Positions 1 to 8,300 of a stretch of 13,064 nucleotides of DNA are shown one piece after another (position 1 is the stretch's first letter; every line of letters starts with the position of its first letter). The stretch covers positions 1-13,064 of the forward strand of contig WRKK01000324.1 in NCBI GenBank assembly GCA_009782245.1, written 5' to 3'. The notes beneath the pieces are model-generated. The model did not search any database and was not told where the DNA came from. It saw nothing but the letters and a program-made list of their open reading frames with translations. The translations under genes and the position numbers were made by a program. This DNA is from Defluviitaleaceae bacterium. GTDB lineage: Bacteria > Bacillota > Clostridia > Lachnospirales > WQUN01.

Positions 1-125
1 CCCTGCCCGACGGCAGGCGGGTCGGTCGCCCGTTTTCCCATTTTGACCCGACCCTGCCCGTTCGGCAGGGCAGGTGGGGCAGCCTGTCCGCCAACAGGCG
101 GGAGCCCCACGGTTTTACGGTTTTG
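1..125 (-). repeat. GC-rich intergenic hairpin repeat, copy 1 (3' of lysA)
   Basis: This stretch is non-coding and much richer in G+C than the genes around it. It contains a hairpin with CCCTGCC at 52-58 and GGCAGGG at 64-70. A nested hairpin follows, with GTGGGGC at 74-80 pairing with GCCCCAC at 104-110 and GCCTGT at 82-87 pairing with ACAGGC at 94-99. Read on the minus strand it begins AAAACCGTGGGGCTC, the same opening as the repeat at 12284. It also shares the string CCCGTTTTCCCATTTTG (plus strand, 29-45) with the block near 12383. It lies just past the lysA stop in the direction of transcription. No T-run follows the stems, so it is not a standard rho-independent terminator. I read it as one member of a dispersed intergenic repeat family. 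Confidence 0.6.
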
Positions 126-147
126 AATTTGATTTACGCAAACTTCA

Positions 148-1428
148 CTAATCAACCCGCATATTCCGCAACAAATCCGCATAACTATCCCTGCGGCGTA
201 TAACCTGTATTGCACCGTCTTCCCTAATAAGAATTTCCGCAGGCCGCAAACGCTGGTTATATTGCGATGTCATAGAAAAGCCATACGCACCAACATCTAA
301 AACGCCCAAAACATCGCCCTCCTGAATAATGGGCAAATTGCGATTTTTTGCAATATAATCGCCGCTTTCGCAAATGTTGCCCACTATGTGCACAATTTCG
401 TTTTTTATGGGAAAGGGCGGCTGTGCGGTGTTAGCGGTTTCTTCGGTTGTGTTCCTGTAAACTTCTATTCCGTGATAAGCGTCGTACAAAAGTGGGCGCA
501 TTAGCACGTTAAAGCCTAAATCTGTGCCGATATATTTGGCGGCGTTGTATTTTATAGCGGTTACGTTTCCCAGCAAAACGCCACTTTCGGCGGCTATGTA
601 GCGGCCAGGCTCTACCATAAATGTAAGCTGCTTGCCATATTTTGCCGAAAAATCCCCCATAAACTCGCATAACGCCGTGCCAAGTGCCGCAATATCCAGC
701 GGCCGCTCGCCCTCCTGCTTGTGGTACGGAATCCCAAAACCGCCGCCCAAATCAATAAATTCTAGCGTGTCAAAATTTGCGGCTATGTTCAACATTCTTT
801 TCACGCTGTCAATAAAAATTTTTATATCCAAAATATACGAGCCGATGTGCTGGTTTATTCCGATTAAAGTTAAGTTGTGTTTCGCCAAAATTTCCTTTAC
901 TTGCGGTATCTCGCTTTCGTTTATGCCAAATTTTGTTTCCTCGCCGCCCGTAACAACGCCCTGATGATGCCCGCTGCCAATTCCAGGGTTAAAGCGAGCG
1001 GCGACTTTTCCGCCAAAGTTCAGCCGCCCATATCTGTCCAGCTGCGAAAGCGAGTCGGCGCTAAATGTTATGCCCTTGTCGATTGCGTACTGCATTTCCG
1101 CCGTTGTTGCGTTGTTTGTAATAAAAAATATATCGCAAGCATCGTATTCGGCTGCCAAAAGTAGCTCAATTTCGCCAATGCTGGTAACTTCGGCGCGCAA
1201 ACCCTCTTGTTTGGCTATTTTTAGCAAGGTTAGGTTGCTGTTTGCCTTAATTGCATAATTTACCACAAATTTGGGATATTTACACAAATGTTTGAAATCT
1301 CGGCACTTTTCACGGAATATCCGCTCGTTGTACACGTACAGCGGACTGCCGTATTTTGCTATTAAATCATGCGGCTCGTGCCCCATGTAAAAATTCAGTG
1401 AATCTGTTAATTCTCCATTTAGTTTCAA
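148..1428 (-). CDS. lysA: Diaminopimelate decarboxylase (LysA)
   Basis: This fold-type III, PLP-dependent enzyme removes CO2 from meso-diaminopimelate to give L-lysine, the last step of the DAP pathway, in the cytosol. At 426 residues it has the usual family length. Visible motifs are the PLP-binding lysine in YAIKAN (K61), HIGS (H194), the glycine-rich phosphate loop GGGFG (228-232), EPGRY (273-277), MRPLLYDAYH (310-319), the active-site cysteine in CESGD (C353) and GAYGFSMTSQYN near the end. The CESGD and MRP/YDAYH motifs favour LysA over carboxynorspermidine or arginine decarboxylases of the same fold. The start is a TTG (1426-1428), chosen because an AAGGAGG site sits 8 nt upstream and no better ATG is in frame there. 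The gene is divergent from polC and has its own promoter. The predicted leader is only about 30 nt, which leaves no room for a lysine riboswitch. The identification is secure. Confidence 0.95.
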   Translation of the reverse strand: MKLNGELTDSLNFYMGHEPHDLIAKYGSPLYVYNERIFREKCRDFKHLCKYPKFVVNYAIKANSNLTLLKIAKQEGLRAEVTSIGEIELLLAAEYDACDIFFITNNATTAEMQYAIDKGITFSADSLSQLDRYGRLNFGGKVAARFNPGIGSGHHQGVVTGGEETKFGINESEIPQVKEILAKHNLTLIGINQHIGSYILDIKIFIDSVKRMLNIAANFDTLEFIDLGGGFGIPYHKQEGERPLDIAALGTALCEFMGDFSAKYGKQLTFMVEPGRYIAAESGVLLGNVTAIKYNAAKYIGTDLGFNVLMRPLLYDAYHGIEVYRNTTEETANTAQPPFPIKNEIVHIVGNICESGDYIAKNRNLPIIQEGDVLGVLDVGAYGFSMTSQYNQRLRPAEILIREDGAIQVIRRRDSYADLLRNMRVD

Positions 1429-1436
1429 AATTTTGT

Positions 1437-1443
1437 CCTCCTT
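1437..1443 (-). promoter_or_regulatory. lysA ribosome binding site supporting a TTG start
   Basis: On the minus strand this reads AAGGAGG, a near-perfect Shine-Dalgarno sequence, 8 nt before the TTG at 1426-1428. Its strength and spacing are the reason for taking TTG as the lysA start codon. Confidence 0.85.
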
Positions 1444-1466
1444 TTTGATAGGTCAAGCAATTTGTA

Positions 1467-1495
1467 ATTATACAATAAAATTTGCGACTTTTCAA
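1467..1495 (-). promoter_or_regulatory. lysA promoter
   Basis: On the minus strand TTGAAA (1490-1495) is followed by a 17-bp spacer and a perfect TATAAT (1467-1472), a textbook sigma-70/SigA promoter. The predicted transcript start is near 1460, about 30 nt before the lysA start. The -35 box lies on top of the presumed -35 region of polC. Confidence 0.75.
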
Positions 1496-1517
1496 GTGCT
1501 AATATTTGTGATATAAT
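1489..1517 (+). promoter_or_regulatory. polC promoter with extended -10
   Basis: TGATATAAT (1509-1517) is a perfect extended -10 element (TGn-TATAAT). A weak -35, TTTTCA (1489-1494), lies 17 bp upstream. The extended -10 would compensate for the weak -35. The expected transcript start is near 1524, past the first ATG of the reading frame at 1519, so either polC starts at a later codon or a further upstream promoter is used. Confidence 0.55.
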
Positions 1518-1518
1518 T

Positions 1519-4500
1519 ATGGTATTGACAAATTTTGATAAGGACGTGATACTAATAAAACCGCTAATTTCCGTGTTTAATAACGCTAATTTTTCGGACG
1601 AAGTTGCTATTACTTTCGCCGATTCTTTGGTTGCCAACATTACCGTAAACGAAACTAGCCGTGCAATGCGGCTTCAGCTTGTTTTGCAAAACGAAAATAT
1701 CCCCGAAACCCTGTTTTCTCGGCTAAAAGACGAACTTGCCCTGTATTTGCCCAGTATTTCCGTTATACGGCTAGACCTAAAATATCCGCCGCCCACTTTG
1801 CCCGATACAAGTAACGTGCCTAAAAAGCCAATTCTGCCGCAAAGCAAGCCGCCCGTATCAAATACTAGCTATCGCAAAATAAAAATTAACAAGACAATCC
1901 TGCAAAATTGTCAACCTATATCCGACGAATTTTCGGCGGAACAAGATTTGTGCGTCGAGGGCATTATTTTTAACTTGGAGCGGCGTGTGCTAAAATCGGG
2001 CAGGGTGCTGATTACATACAACCTGCACGGGCGTGAGCCAGCCAACCGCTTTAACGCAATCTCGGTAAAAATGTTCACCTCGGAAGAGGATACCGCCGCT
2101 TTTGTCAACCTAAAAAATAACAAGCCCATTAGCGTTCGTGGCACGGTAAAATATGACGATTACGCCAAGGAACTATTGCTAATTGCAGACACAATAGCAC
2201 CTGGCAGAGATATTTTTGTTCGTGAGGATAACGCACCGCAAAAGCGGGTTGAGTTACATTTGCACACAAATATGTCTGCGTTAGATGCTGTGTCAACCGC
2301 TAGTATGTATGTCAACCGTGCCGCATACTGGGGGCACTCCGCAATAGCTATAACCGATCATGGCGTTGTACAGGCGTTTCCCGAGGCTTATAATGTCGCA
2401 AAAAAATCGGGTATAAAAATTTTATACGGCACGGAAGCATATTTGATTAACGATGCAACCGAAAAAAAATATCATCACGTTGTTATTCTTGCCAAAAATC
2501 AAACGGGGCTGAAAAACCTTTACAAACTGGTATCTATCTCGCATTTGGAATATTTTTATCGCCGCCCACGAATTACCAAAGCTGTATTAGAAGAGCATCG
2601 GGATGGCTTGCTGATTGGCTCGGCTTGCGAGGCGGGCGAATTATTTAAGGCAATAGTAAAAAACAAGCCCGCCGAAGAATTAGAGCAAATCGCCAGTTTT
2701 TACGATTATCTGGAGATTCAGCCGCTGGGCAACAATAATTTTATGGTTCGCAACGAAGTTGTGCAATCTTACAACGATTTGCGAGATTGCAACCGCCGAG
2801 TTATTGAATTGGGCGAAAAACTTAACAAACCCGTTGTCGCCACTTGCGATGCCCATTTTATCGATTCAGAGGACGAAATTTTTCGGCGGATAATTCAGGC
2901 TGGCAACGATTACAAAGATGCCGACCAGCAACCGCCGCTGTATTTTCGCAACACCGAGGAAATGTTGGCAGAATTTGCCTATCTAGGCGAAGAAAAGGCA
3001 TTTGAAATTGTGGTAACAAACACGCAAGCCATCGCAAACTCCATTGAAAACTTGCACCCAATCCCACAAGAGCCGTTTCCGCCAGTAGTGCCGAACGCCG
3101 AAGAGGACGTGCGAAATTTTGCAACCGAAAAAGCCCACGAAATGTACGGCGAAACGCTGCCGCAAATAATCGCCAGCCGCATGAAACAGGAACTGGATTC
3201 TATTATTCCGAACGGTTTTGCGGGAATGTACATTTTGGCACAAAAATTGGTAAAAGAATCGGAGGATAACGGCTATTTGGTGGGTTCGCGCGGGTCGGTT
3301 GGCTCGTCGCTGGTGGCACATATGATAGGCATAACCGAGGTAAACCCGTTGCCGCCGCATTATTTTTGCCCAAACTGCGGCTATTTTAGCGTGGAAAAAG
3401 AATATTCGGGCGGCTCTGGCTGCGATTTGCCCGACAAAAATTGCCCAGATTGCGGCAATATCCTAAAAAAAGACGGGCACGATATACCCTTTGAAACGTT
3501 TTTAGGCTTTGACGGCGATAAAGATCCCGATATTGACCTGAATTTTTCGGGCGAATATCAGCAACAAGCCCACGCACACGCCGAAGTTTTGCTAGGCAAA
3601 GGGCAAATTTTCAAATCGGGAACAATATCCACTTTGGCGGAAAAAACGGCGTACGGCTATGTTAAAAAATATTTTGAAAGCCGCAACGAAACCAAACGCC
3701 GCGCAGAAATAGATTGCCTTGTTTTGGGCTGCACGGGCATAAAAAAAACAACAGGGCAACACCCAGGCGGGCTTATTGTTGTGCCAGTTGGGCACGAAAT
3801 TTACGAGTTTTGTCCCATACAACACCCCGCAAACCAAGCAAAATCGGGCGTTATTACCACGCATTTTGATTATCACTCGATGGAGGGCTGTTTGCTAAAA
3901 TTGGATTTGCTGGGCCACGATGTGCCGACAATTTTGAATATGTTGCACAAATTTACCGACATTGACCCGCGCGGCGTAGCTTTGAACGACCCAAAAGTTT
4001 TGCAGCTTTTTACTTCCGAGAAAGGGCTGTACGAAAGTTACAAAAACGATAGCCCCGTTATTCCGACAGGCTCGCTGGGGCTACCAGAATTTGGCACAAA
4101 TTTTGTGCGGCAAATGCTAATGGAAACCAAGCCGACAATATTTTCCGATTTAGTGCGTATTTCGGGGCTTTCGCACGGCACAAATGTATGGACAAACAAT
4201 GGGCAGGATTTAATCAAGGAGCGAACCGCAACGTTAAAGGAGATAATCCCCAGCCGCGACGATATAATGGTGTACCTGATAAACAAAGGCGTTGCGAAGA
4301 AGACGGCGTTCAAGATAATGGAATCGGTACGCAAGGGTCGCGGCGTAACCGAAACCGAGACGGAGGAAATGCGGAATGCGAGCGTACCTGCGTGGTATAT
4401 TAATTCGTGTCGCAAGATAGAGTATTTGTTCCCAAAAGCTCATGCGGTGGCGTATGTGCTAATGACTGTGCGTATTGCGTGGTTTAAGTTGTATTATCCA

Positions 4501-4968
4501 GCGGCGTTTTATGCGGCATCGTTTTCGGTTAAAACGGAAGATTTTGACTATTCTCATATGTGCAACGGGCTAGAAACCGCCCAACGGGAGTATGTTCGCT
4601 TGCTAAACACCGACCAAAAAACAGCCGACAGCGCCAAAACAAAAAGCACAATTACAACATTAGATTTGGTCATGGAGATGTACAAACGCAATATCACGTT
4701 TGCACCGCTGGATATTTACAAATCGGAATCTGCCAAATTTAAGCCGCTTAACGAGCGGGAAATTTTGCCACCGTTATCCACGGTGCAAGGTTTGGGGCAA
4801 AGTGTAGCAGAAACAATAGTTACAGCCCGCACAGAAAAGCCGTTCAGCACAGTGGACAATTTCAAAGTGAGGACAAAGGTTAATAAATCGGTGCTAGAGT
4901 TGCTTAGGCGGCACGGCGTTTTGAATGGGATTCCCGAGACGGATCAGGTTAGTTTGTTTGATATGTAG
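1519..4968 (+). CDS. polC: PolC-type DNA polymerase III alpha subunit lacking the exonuclease domain
   Basis: This is the replicative DNA polymerase of low-GC Gram-positive type. In order: the PolC N-terminal region (about 1-90), a proline-rich linker (90-115), an OB-fold (about 140-228), PHP domain (243-450; HLHT 247-250, TDHG 279-282, CDAH 443-446), GSRGSVGSS (589-597), a zinc site (C617, C620, C642, C645), the palm with PDIDLNFSGEYQ (catalytic D671 and D673) and LLKLDLLGHD (D796), KAHAVAY (974-980), a helix-hairpin-helix-like end, and a clamp-binding QVSLF (1143-1147). B. subtilis PolC is about 1437 residues. The DEDD exonuclease that normally splits the PHP domain after the YGTEAYL region is absent: residues 303-320 run straight into HHVVILAKNQTGLKNLYKLV. 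No exonuclease motifs appear elsewhere in the protein. The start is uncertain. ATG 1519 has no Shine-Dalgarno and overlaps the promoter; an AAGGA at 1540-1544 lies inside the frame, but the in-frame codons at suitable spacing are only ATA/CTA. Identity is certain. Confidence 0.95.
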   Translation: MVLTNFDKDVILIKPLISVFNNANFSDEVAITFADSLVANITVNETSRAMRLQLVLQNENIPETLFSRLKDELALYLPSISVIRLDLKYPPPTLPDTSNVPKKPILPQSKPPVSNTSYRKIKINKTILQNCQPISDEFSAEQDLCVEGIIFNLERRVLKSGRVLITYNLHGREPANRFNAISVKMFTSEEDTAAFVNLKNNKPISVRGTVKYDDYAKELLLIADTIAPGRDIFVREDNAPQKRVELHLHTNMSALDAVSTASMYVNRAAYWGHSAIAITDHGVVQAFPEAYNVAKKSGIKILYGTEAYLINDATEKKYHHVVILAKNQTGLKNLYKLVSISHLEYFYRRPRITKAVLEEHRDGLLIGSACEAGELFKAIVKNKPAEELEQIASFYDYLEIQPLGNNNFMVRNEVVQSYNDLRDCNRRVIELGEKLNKPVVATCDAHFIDSEDEIFRRIIQAGNDYKDADQQPPLYFRNTEEMLAEFAYLGEEKAFEIVVTNTQAIANSIENLHPIPQEPFPPVVPNAEEDVRNFATEKAHEMYGETLPQIIASRMKQELDSIIPNGFAGMYILAQKLVKESEDNGYLVGSRGSVGSSLVAHMIGITEVNPLPPHYFCPNCGYFSVEKEYSGGSGCDLPDKNCPDCGNILKKDGHDIPFETFLGFDGDKDPDIDLNFSGEYQQQAHAHAEVLLGKGQIFKSGTISTLAEKTAYGYVKKYFESRNETKRRAEIDCLVLGCTGIKKTTGQHPGGLIVVPVGHEIYEFCPIQHPANQAKSGVITTHFDYHSMEGCLLKLDLLGHDVPTILNMLHKFTDIDPRGVALNDPKVLQLFTSEKGLYESYKNDSPVIPTGSLGLPEFGTNFVRQMLMETKPTIFSDLVRISGLSHGTNVWTNNGQDLIKERTATLKEIIPSRDDIMVYLINKGVAKKTAFKIMESVRKGRGVTETETEEMRNASVPAWYINSCRKIEYLFPKAHAVAYVLMTVRIAWFKLYYPAAFYAASFSVKTEDFDYSHMCNGLETAQREYVRLLNTDQKTADSAKTKSTITTLDLVMEMYKRNITFAPLDIYKSESAKFKPLNEREILPPLSTVQGLGQSVAETIVTARTEKPFSTVDNFKVRTKVNKSVLELLRRHGVLNGIPETDQVSLFDM

Positions 4969-5006
4969 AACCTTGGGCATCTACCACAAAGTCTAACTTA
5001 AAACCC

Positions 5007-5108
5007 AAAACCGTGGGCTCTGCCCCCGCCTGCCGGCGGGCAGGCACACCCGCAAGGGCGCTGCCCCTTGACCCCGCAAGGAGCGCGCCCCTTGACCCGC
5101 TAAATTTT
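5007..5108 (+). repeat. GC-rich intergenic hairpin repeat, copy 2 (3' of polC)
   Basis: The block starts AAAACCGTGGGCTCTGCCCC. It holds a hairpin with GCCTGCC at 5028-5034 pairing with GGCAGGC at 5039-5045, then two imperfect tandem units of a CAAGG...CCTTG hairpin (about 5050-5070 and 5075-5094). Positions 5071-5100 are identical over 30 bases to 12307-12336 in copy 3. It lies 38 bp past the polC stop. It may end polC transcription, but no T-run follows it closely. Confidence 0.7.
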
Positions 5109-5161
5109 TGATTTTTTGGGGATTAGTTAATGATAGTGATAACCCGCCCGTTTTTTTGCTC

Positions 5162-5219
5162 CCACAAATTTGCAAAATTTGCAAAAAAAAATTTTTTTGA
5201 CTTTTGCAAATTATTGTGG
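5162..5219. repeat. A/T-rich inverted repeat between polC and the NACHT gene
   Basis: CCACAA (5162-5167) plus ATTTGCAAAA (5168-5177) pairs with TTTTGCAAAT (5202-5211) plus TTGTGG (5214-5219), with a two-base TA bulge. The loop holds further runs of A and T that can pair. The gap lies between two convergent genes, so a two-way terminator is plausible, but the stem is mostly A/T and has no GC core. The rest of 4969-5320 holds no gene that I can support. Confidence 0.5.
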
Positions 5220-5245
5220 TATGGAATTTTGGCACGGCTTACTGG

Positions 5246-5290
5246 TATAAGTGTCACGCCAATCAAGGTTTGATTGGCGTTATAAGTATC
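5246..5290. repeat. Perfect 11-bp hairpin bracketed by 10-base direct repeats
   Basis: ACGCCAATCAA (5256-5266) and TTGATTGGCGT (5270-5280) are exact reverse complements with a 3-base loop. Directly on either side are TATAAGTGTC (5246-5255) and TATAAGTATC (5281-5290), a direct repeat matching at 9 of 10 bases. It sits about 40 bp past the stop of the NACHT gene. Neither strand has a T-run after the stem. It may be an mRNA 3'-end structure, a protein-binding site or a relic of insertion. Confidence 0.65.
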
Positions 5291-5320
5291 AAACATAGGT
5301 CATGGCGAAATAAGGGCTAA

Positions 5321-8300
5321 TCATTTGTCTGGTACATACCCATAGCTTACTGCCATATCAAAACAACGTTGCTTTTCATCCAGATCGCCTTTTTGCTCGT
5401 AATACTTAGACATACAAAACCATGCATCCCCATGACGTTCAAATAGCTCTATTGATTTTTTTATATCAGCAAGTGCTTCATCCAACTCTCCCTTATGCAA
5501 GAAAAATTCTCCACGCAATAAGTGAGACTGGCTTAATTCCCAATTAGTTTCTGAGTATTCAATCGCTAGATTAATTAAACCTAGTAAGTGAACATCAGCT
5601 TCTGGTTGGTTATCTTTTGCTGTTTCGAGAAGTATTCTTGATTTGTGATGATAATATACCTGCAAGTGCTGGTCTAATTCACGTGCCTTCTCCAATTCCA
5701 TTAGTGCTTCCTCAATTTTTCCATTTTTGAACAAAGAATAAGCATAATCGGCTCGAATTGCCGCATTACTTGGATTTATTTCCACAGCTTTGCTAACATC
5801 AGCTAATGCATCTTTATATTTTCTTAATCGATTATAAGTCCTAGCACGATTGCGATAATAGTTGGTGATATGGGCATTCAATTCTATCGCTTTATTTGTA
5901 TCTTCTAGTGCTTTATCATATTCGCCAAGCCCGTCATATATCACGCCCCGATTTACATAAAATGAACTTTCTTTCGGATTTAACTCTATCGCCTTCGTTA
6001 TGTCATTCAAGGCACTTTGAAAATCATTAATCCAAGAGAATGTATTACTGCGACTATTGAAATATTCGGCATTATCGGGCATAAGTTCAATTGCTCTAGT
6101 TTCATCTTTAATACACATGTGATATTTTTTTAACATATAGTAAGCACTACCCCGATTTATGTAATATTCAGGGTTTTCAGGCATAATATTAATTGCTTCA
6201 GAATAATCCTCGATAGCCTGCCAATAATCTCTGTTATTAAAGTAATAGTCGCCACGAGCTGCGATTATGTAAGCAACATTTGATTTTACACCACCTAAAA
6301 CAGTCTCGGTAAAAATATGGGGGAGTTCTTCATCAAAACAAACATCACTTAAATCGACTCCTGTCAAGTTAGCATAATCGAAACTGGTTTTGCTAAGATT
6401 TGCCTTAAATAAATTTGCTTCAACCAACACCGAGTATGCAAAATTACACCTTACTAATACTGAGTACGAGAGATTTGCTCTGTACAAATTAGTATGGACG
6501 AAATAGGTTCGGCTAAGATTTGCTTTAAATAAATTTGCTCTAGCCAATACTGAGTAACTAAAATCACACCCTGCTAATACTGAGTGTGAGAGATCTGCTC
6601 TGTAAAAATCTCTCGCTTTAAGAATCATTCCCGTTAGGTCAAGGTGGTTTAGACAGGAATATGCAAATACTCTATCCCCTGTTCGCTGTCCGCCCAGTTT
6701 TGAAAACCATTCATCAGCGGATGTTGGTGAAGGCCATTTGATTTTGGATATTTCATTGGTGTACCTGGAACAAGCCGAAAGTGTTGCAAGCAATGCTTCT
6801 TCGGAATTTCTCGTAAATTGTGTCTTCTCAAAAAAAGTTAAATTAGTCATCTTGTCGTAAGGCATACCATTTTTCAATACATAAGCAATTAATTCGCAAA
6901 TCATAACCTGCCATTTACTCACATCAGAAACATTTTTTCTTTGGATTTCGCCGCACAAAAACTGATATATATACATATCGATAGGCTCTTTGCTACAAAC
7001 ACTAATCCAATTTTCTAGTGCAACCTCAAGTGTCCATCCAGTCTGTTCTTCTTTTTGACGCTCTAATGCGGTTTTTGTTTTTTCGAGCTGCCTTATTAAT
7101 TTCCTTGCAACTAAATACTCGCCAAAACTCTTGTGAGTAAACTCAAATGTTCTGTTTCCATCATGCTCCTGAACACCAGAGTCACGAAAATAGAAAGCGG
7201 TAAGAAGGTTGGTTACGCCTCCCTTTGCTTTATCCTGAAAATCATTAAGTACATGCTCCAAGTTATTTAATCTGCATCTTTTTTCAATGTCACTTAAGGT
7301 TGCTGTCCGCCCTTTACCCTGCCAAGCAGAAACGGCTATTTCCTCTAACACTCTATCGTAATCACTTTTGCTGACACCCTTAATCGTCATGTGTGGAGAC
7401 TGCCAACCACGCTCATAAACAGCATCTATAAGATCATTGTAAATCTCATTAAGTGCTGTATTTGCAGAGAATTTAACTTTTTTACGCTCGAAACTCAACG
7501 CCAACAAATAATTTAAAAGCGGTTGAGTTGTAATTTCTTCTAAAGCAGGAGTATTCAACTCATCTGGCAGACCCTTATAACCTGCATTTTTTAAGTTCCC
7601 ATACTTTACCCACCATTCATTTCTTTTGTCGATGTATAATAGTTTATTTGGATCATCATACCGTTCAAAGAAATCGTCTACATAATACGGTAAAATATGG
7701 ATAATTTGCCTTTCTTTTCTAAAGTTATTTTCAACCGCCTGAACAGGTAAATCACGCCCCGTGATAATCGTTCGCACATGTAGTTTGTTATGGTTATATA
7801 TGCCTAACAAATTTAGAATCTGATTTATGAAATCTCGTGCAGAATCTATGCTTGCTTTTCCTTGTTGCATAATCTCATCTAAGCCATCAAAAATAATTAA
7901 AAGGTTTTCTGGGTCGTCAAGCGGACTACTGCTAAAAGACCTGCTTGAAACAAAAAACTCACCGATTACATCCTTTACATCTCGTCTCAAATCAAGCCTA
8001 TAAAGCGGCACAAATAGAACATTCATGGTATCCGATATTGCTGAAGCAAGCATTTTTACAACTGAAGATTTGCCGCTACCAGGGCCTCCCCTAATTACAC
8101 GCACAAAATCATCTTTGTCATCATTTTTTAGCCATTCTCGGATAGAGGTTTCTATATCAACCACTGTCTTATAAGTTTTTCGGATGTCTATATCTTCTGA
8201 CTTTAACGGAAGATTACCTTCCTCTTTGGTGATATATTTTTGTTTTTTTTCTATTCTTTCTATATTGTAATACCCGCACAACGGAACAAATATTTGCGAC

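Noticed and set aside
1425..1640. A 71-codon minus-strand open frame across the lysA-polC gap
   Set aside because: It overlaps the polC start, runs through both promoters, has no ribosome binding site and no recognisable sequence. It is a shadow frame.
4993..5235. An 80-codon minus-strand open frame between polC and the NACHT gene
   Set aside because: It runs through the GC-rich repeat and the A/T-rich inverted repeat; the product is low-complexity and lacks a start signal.
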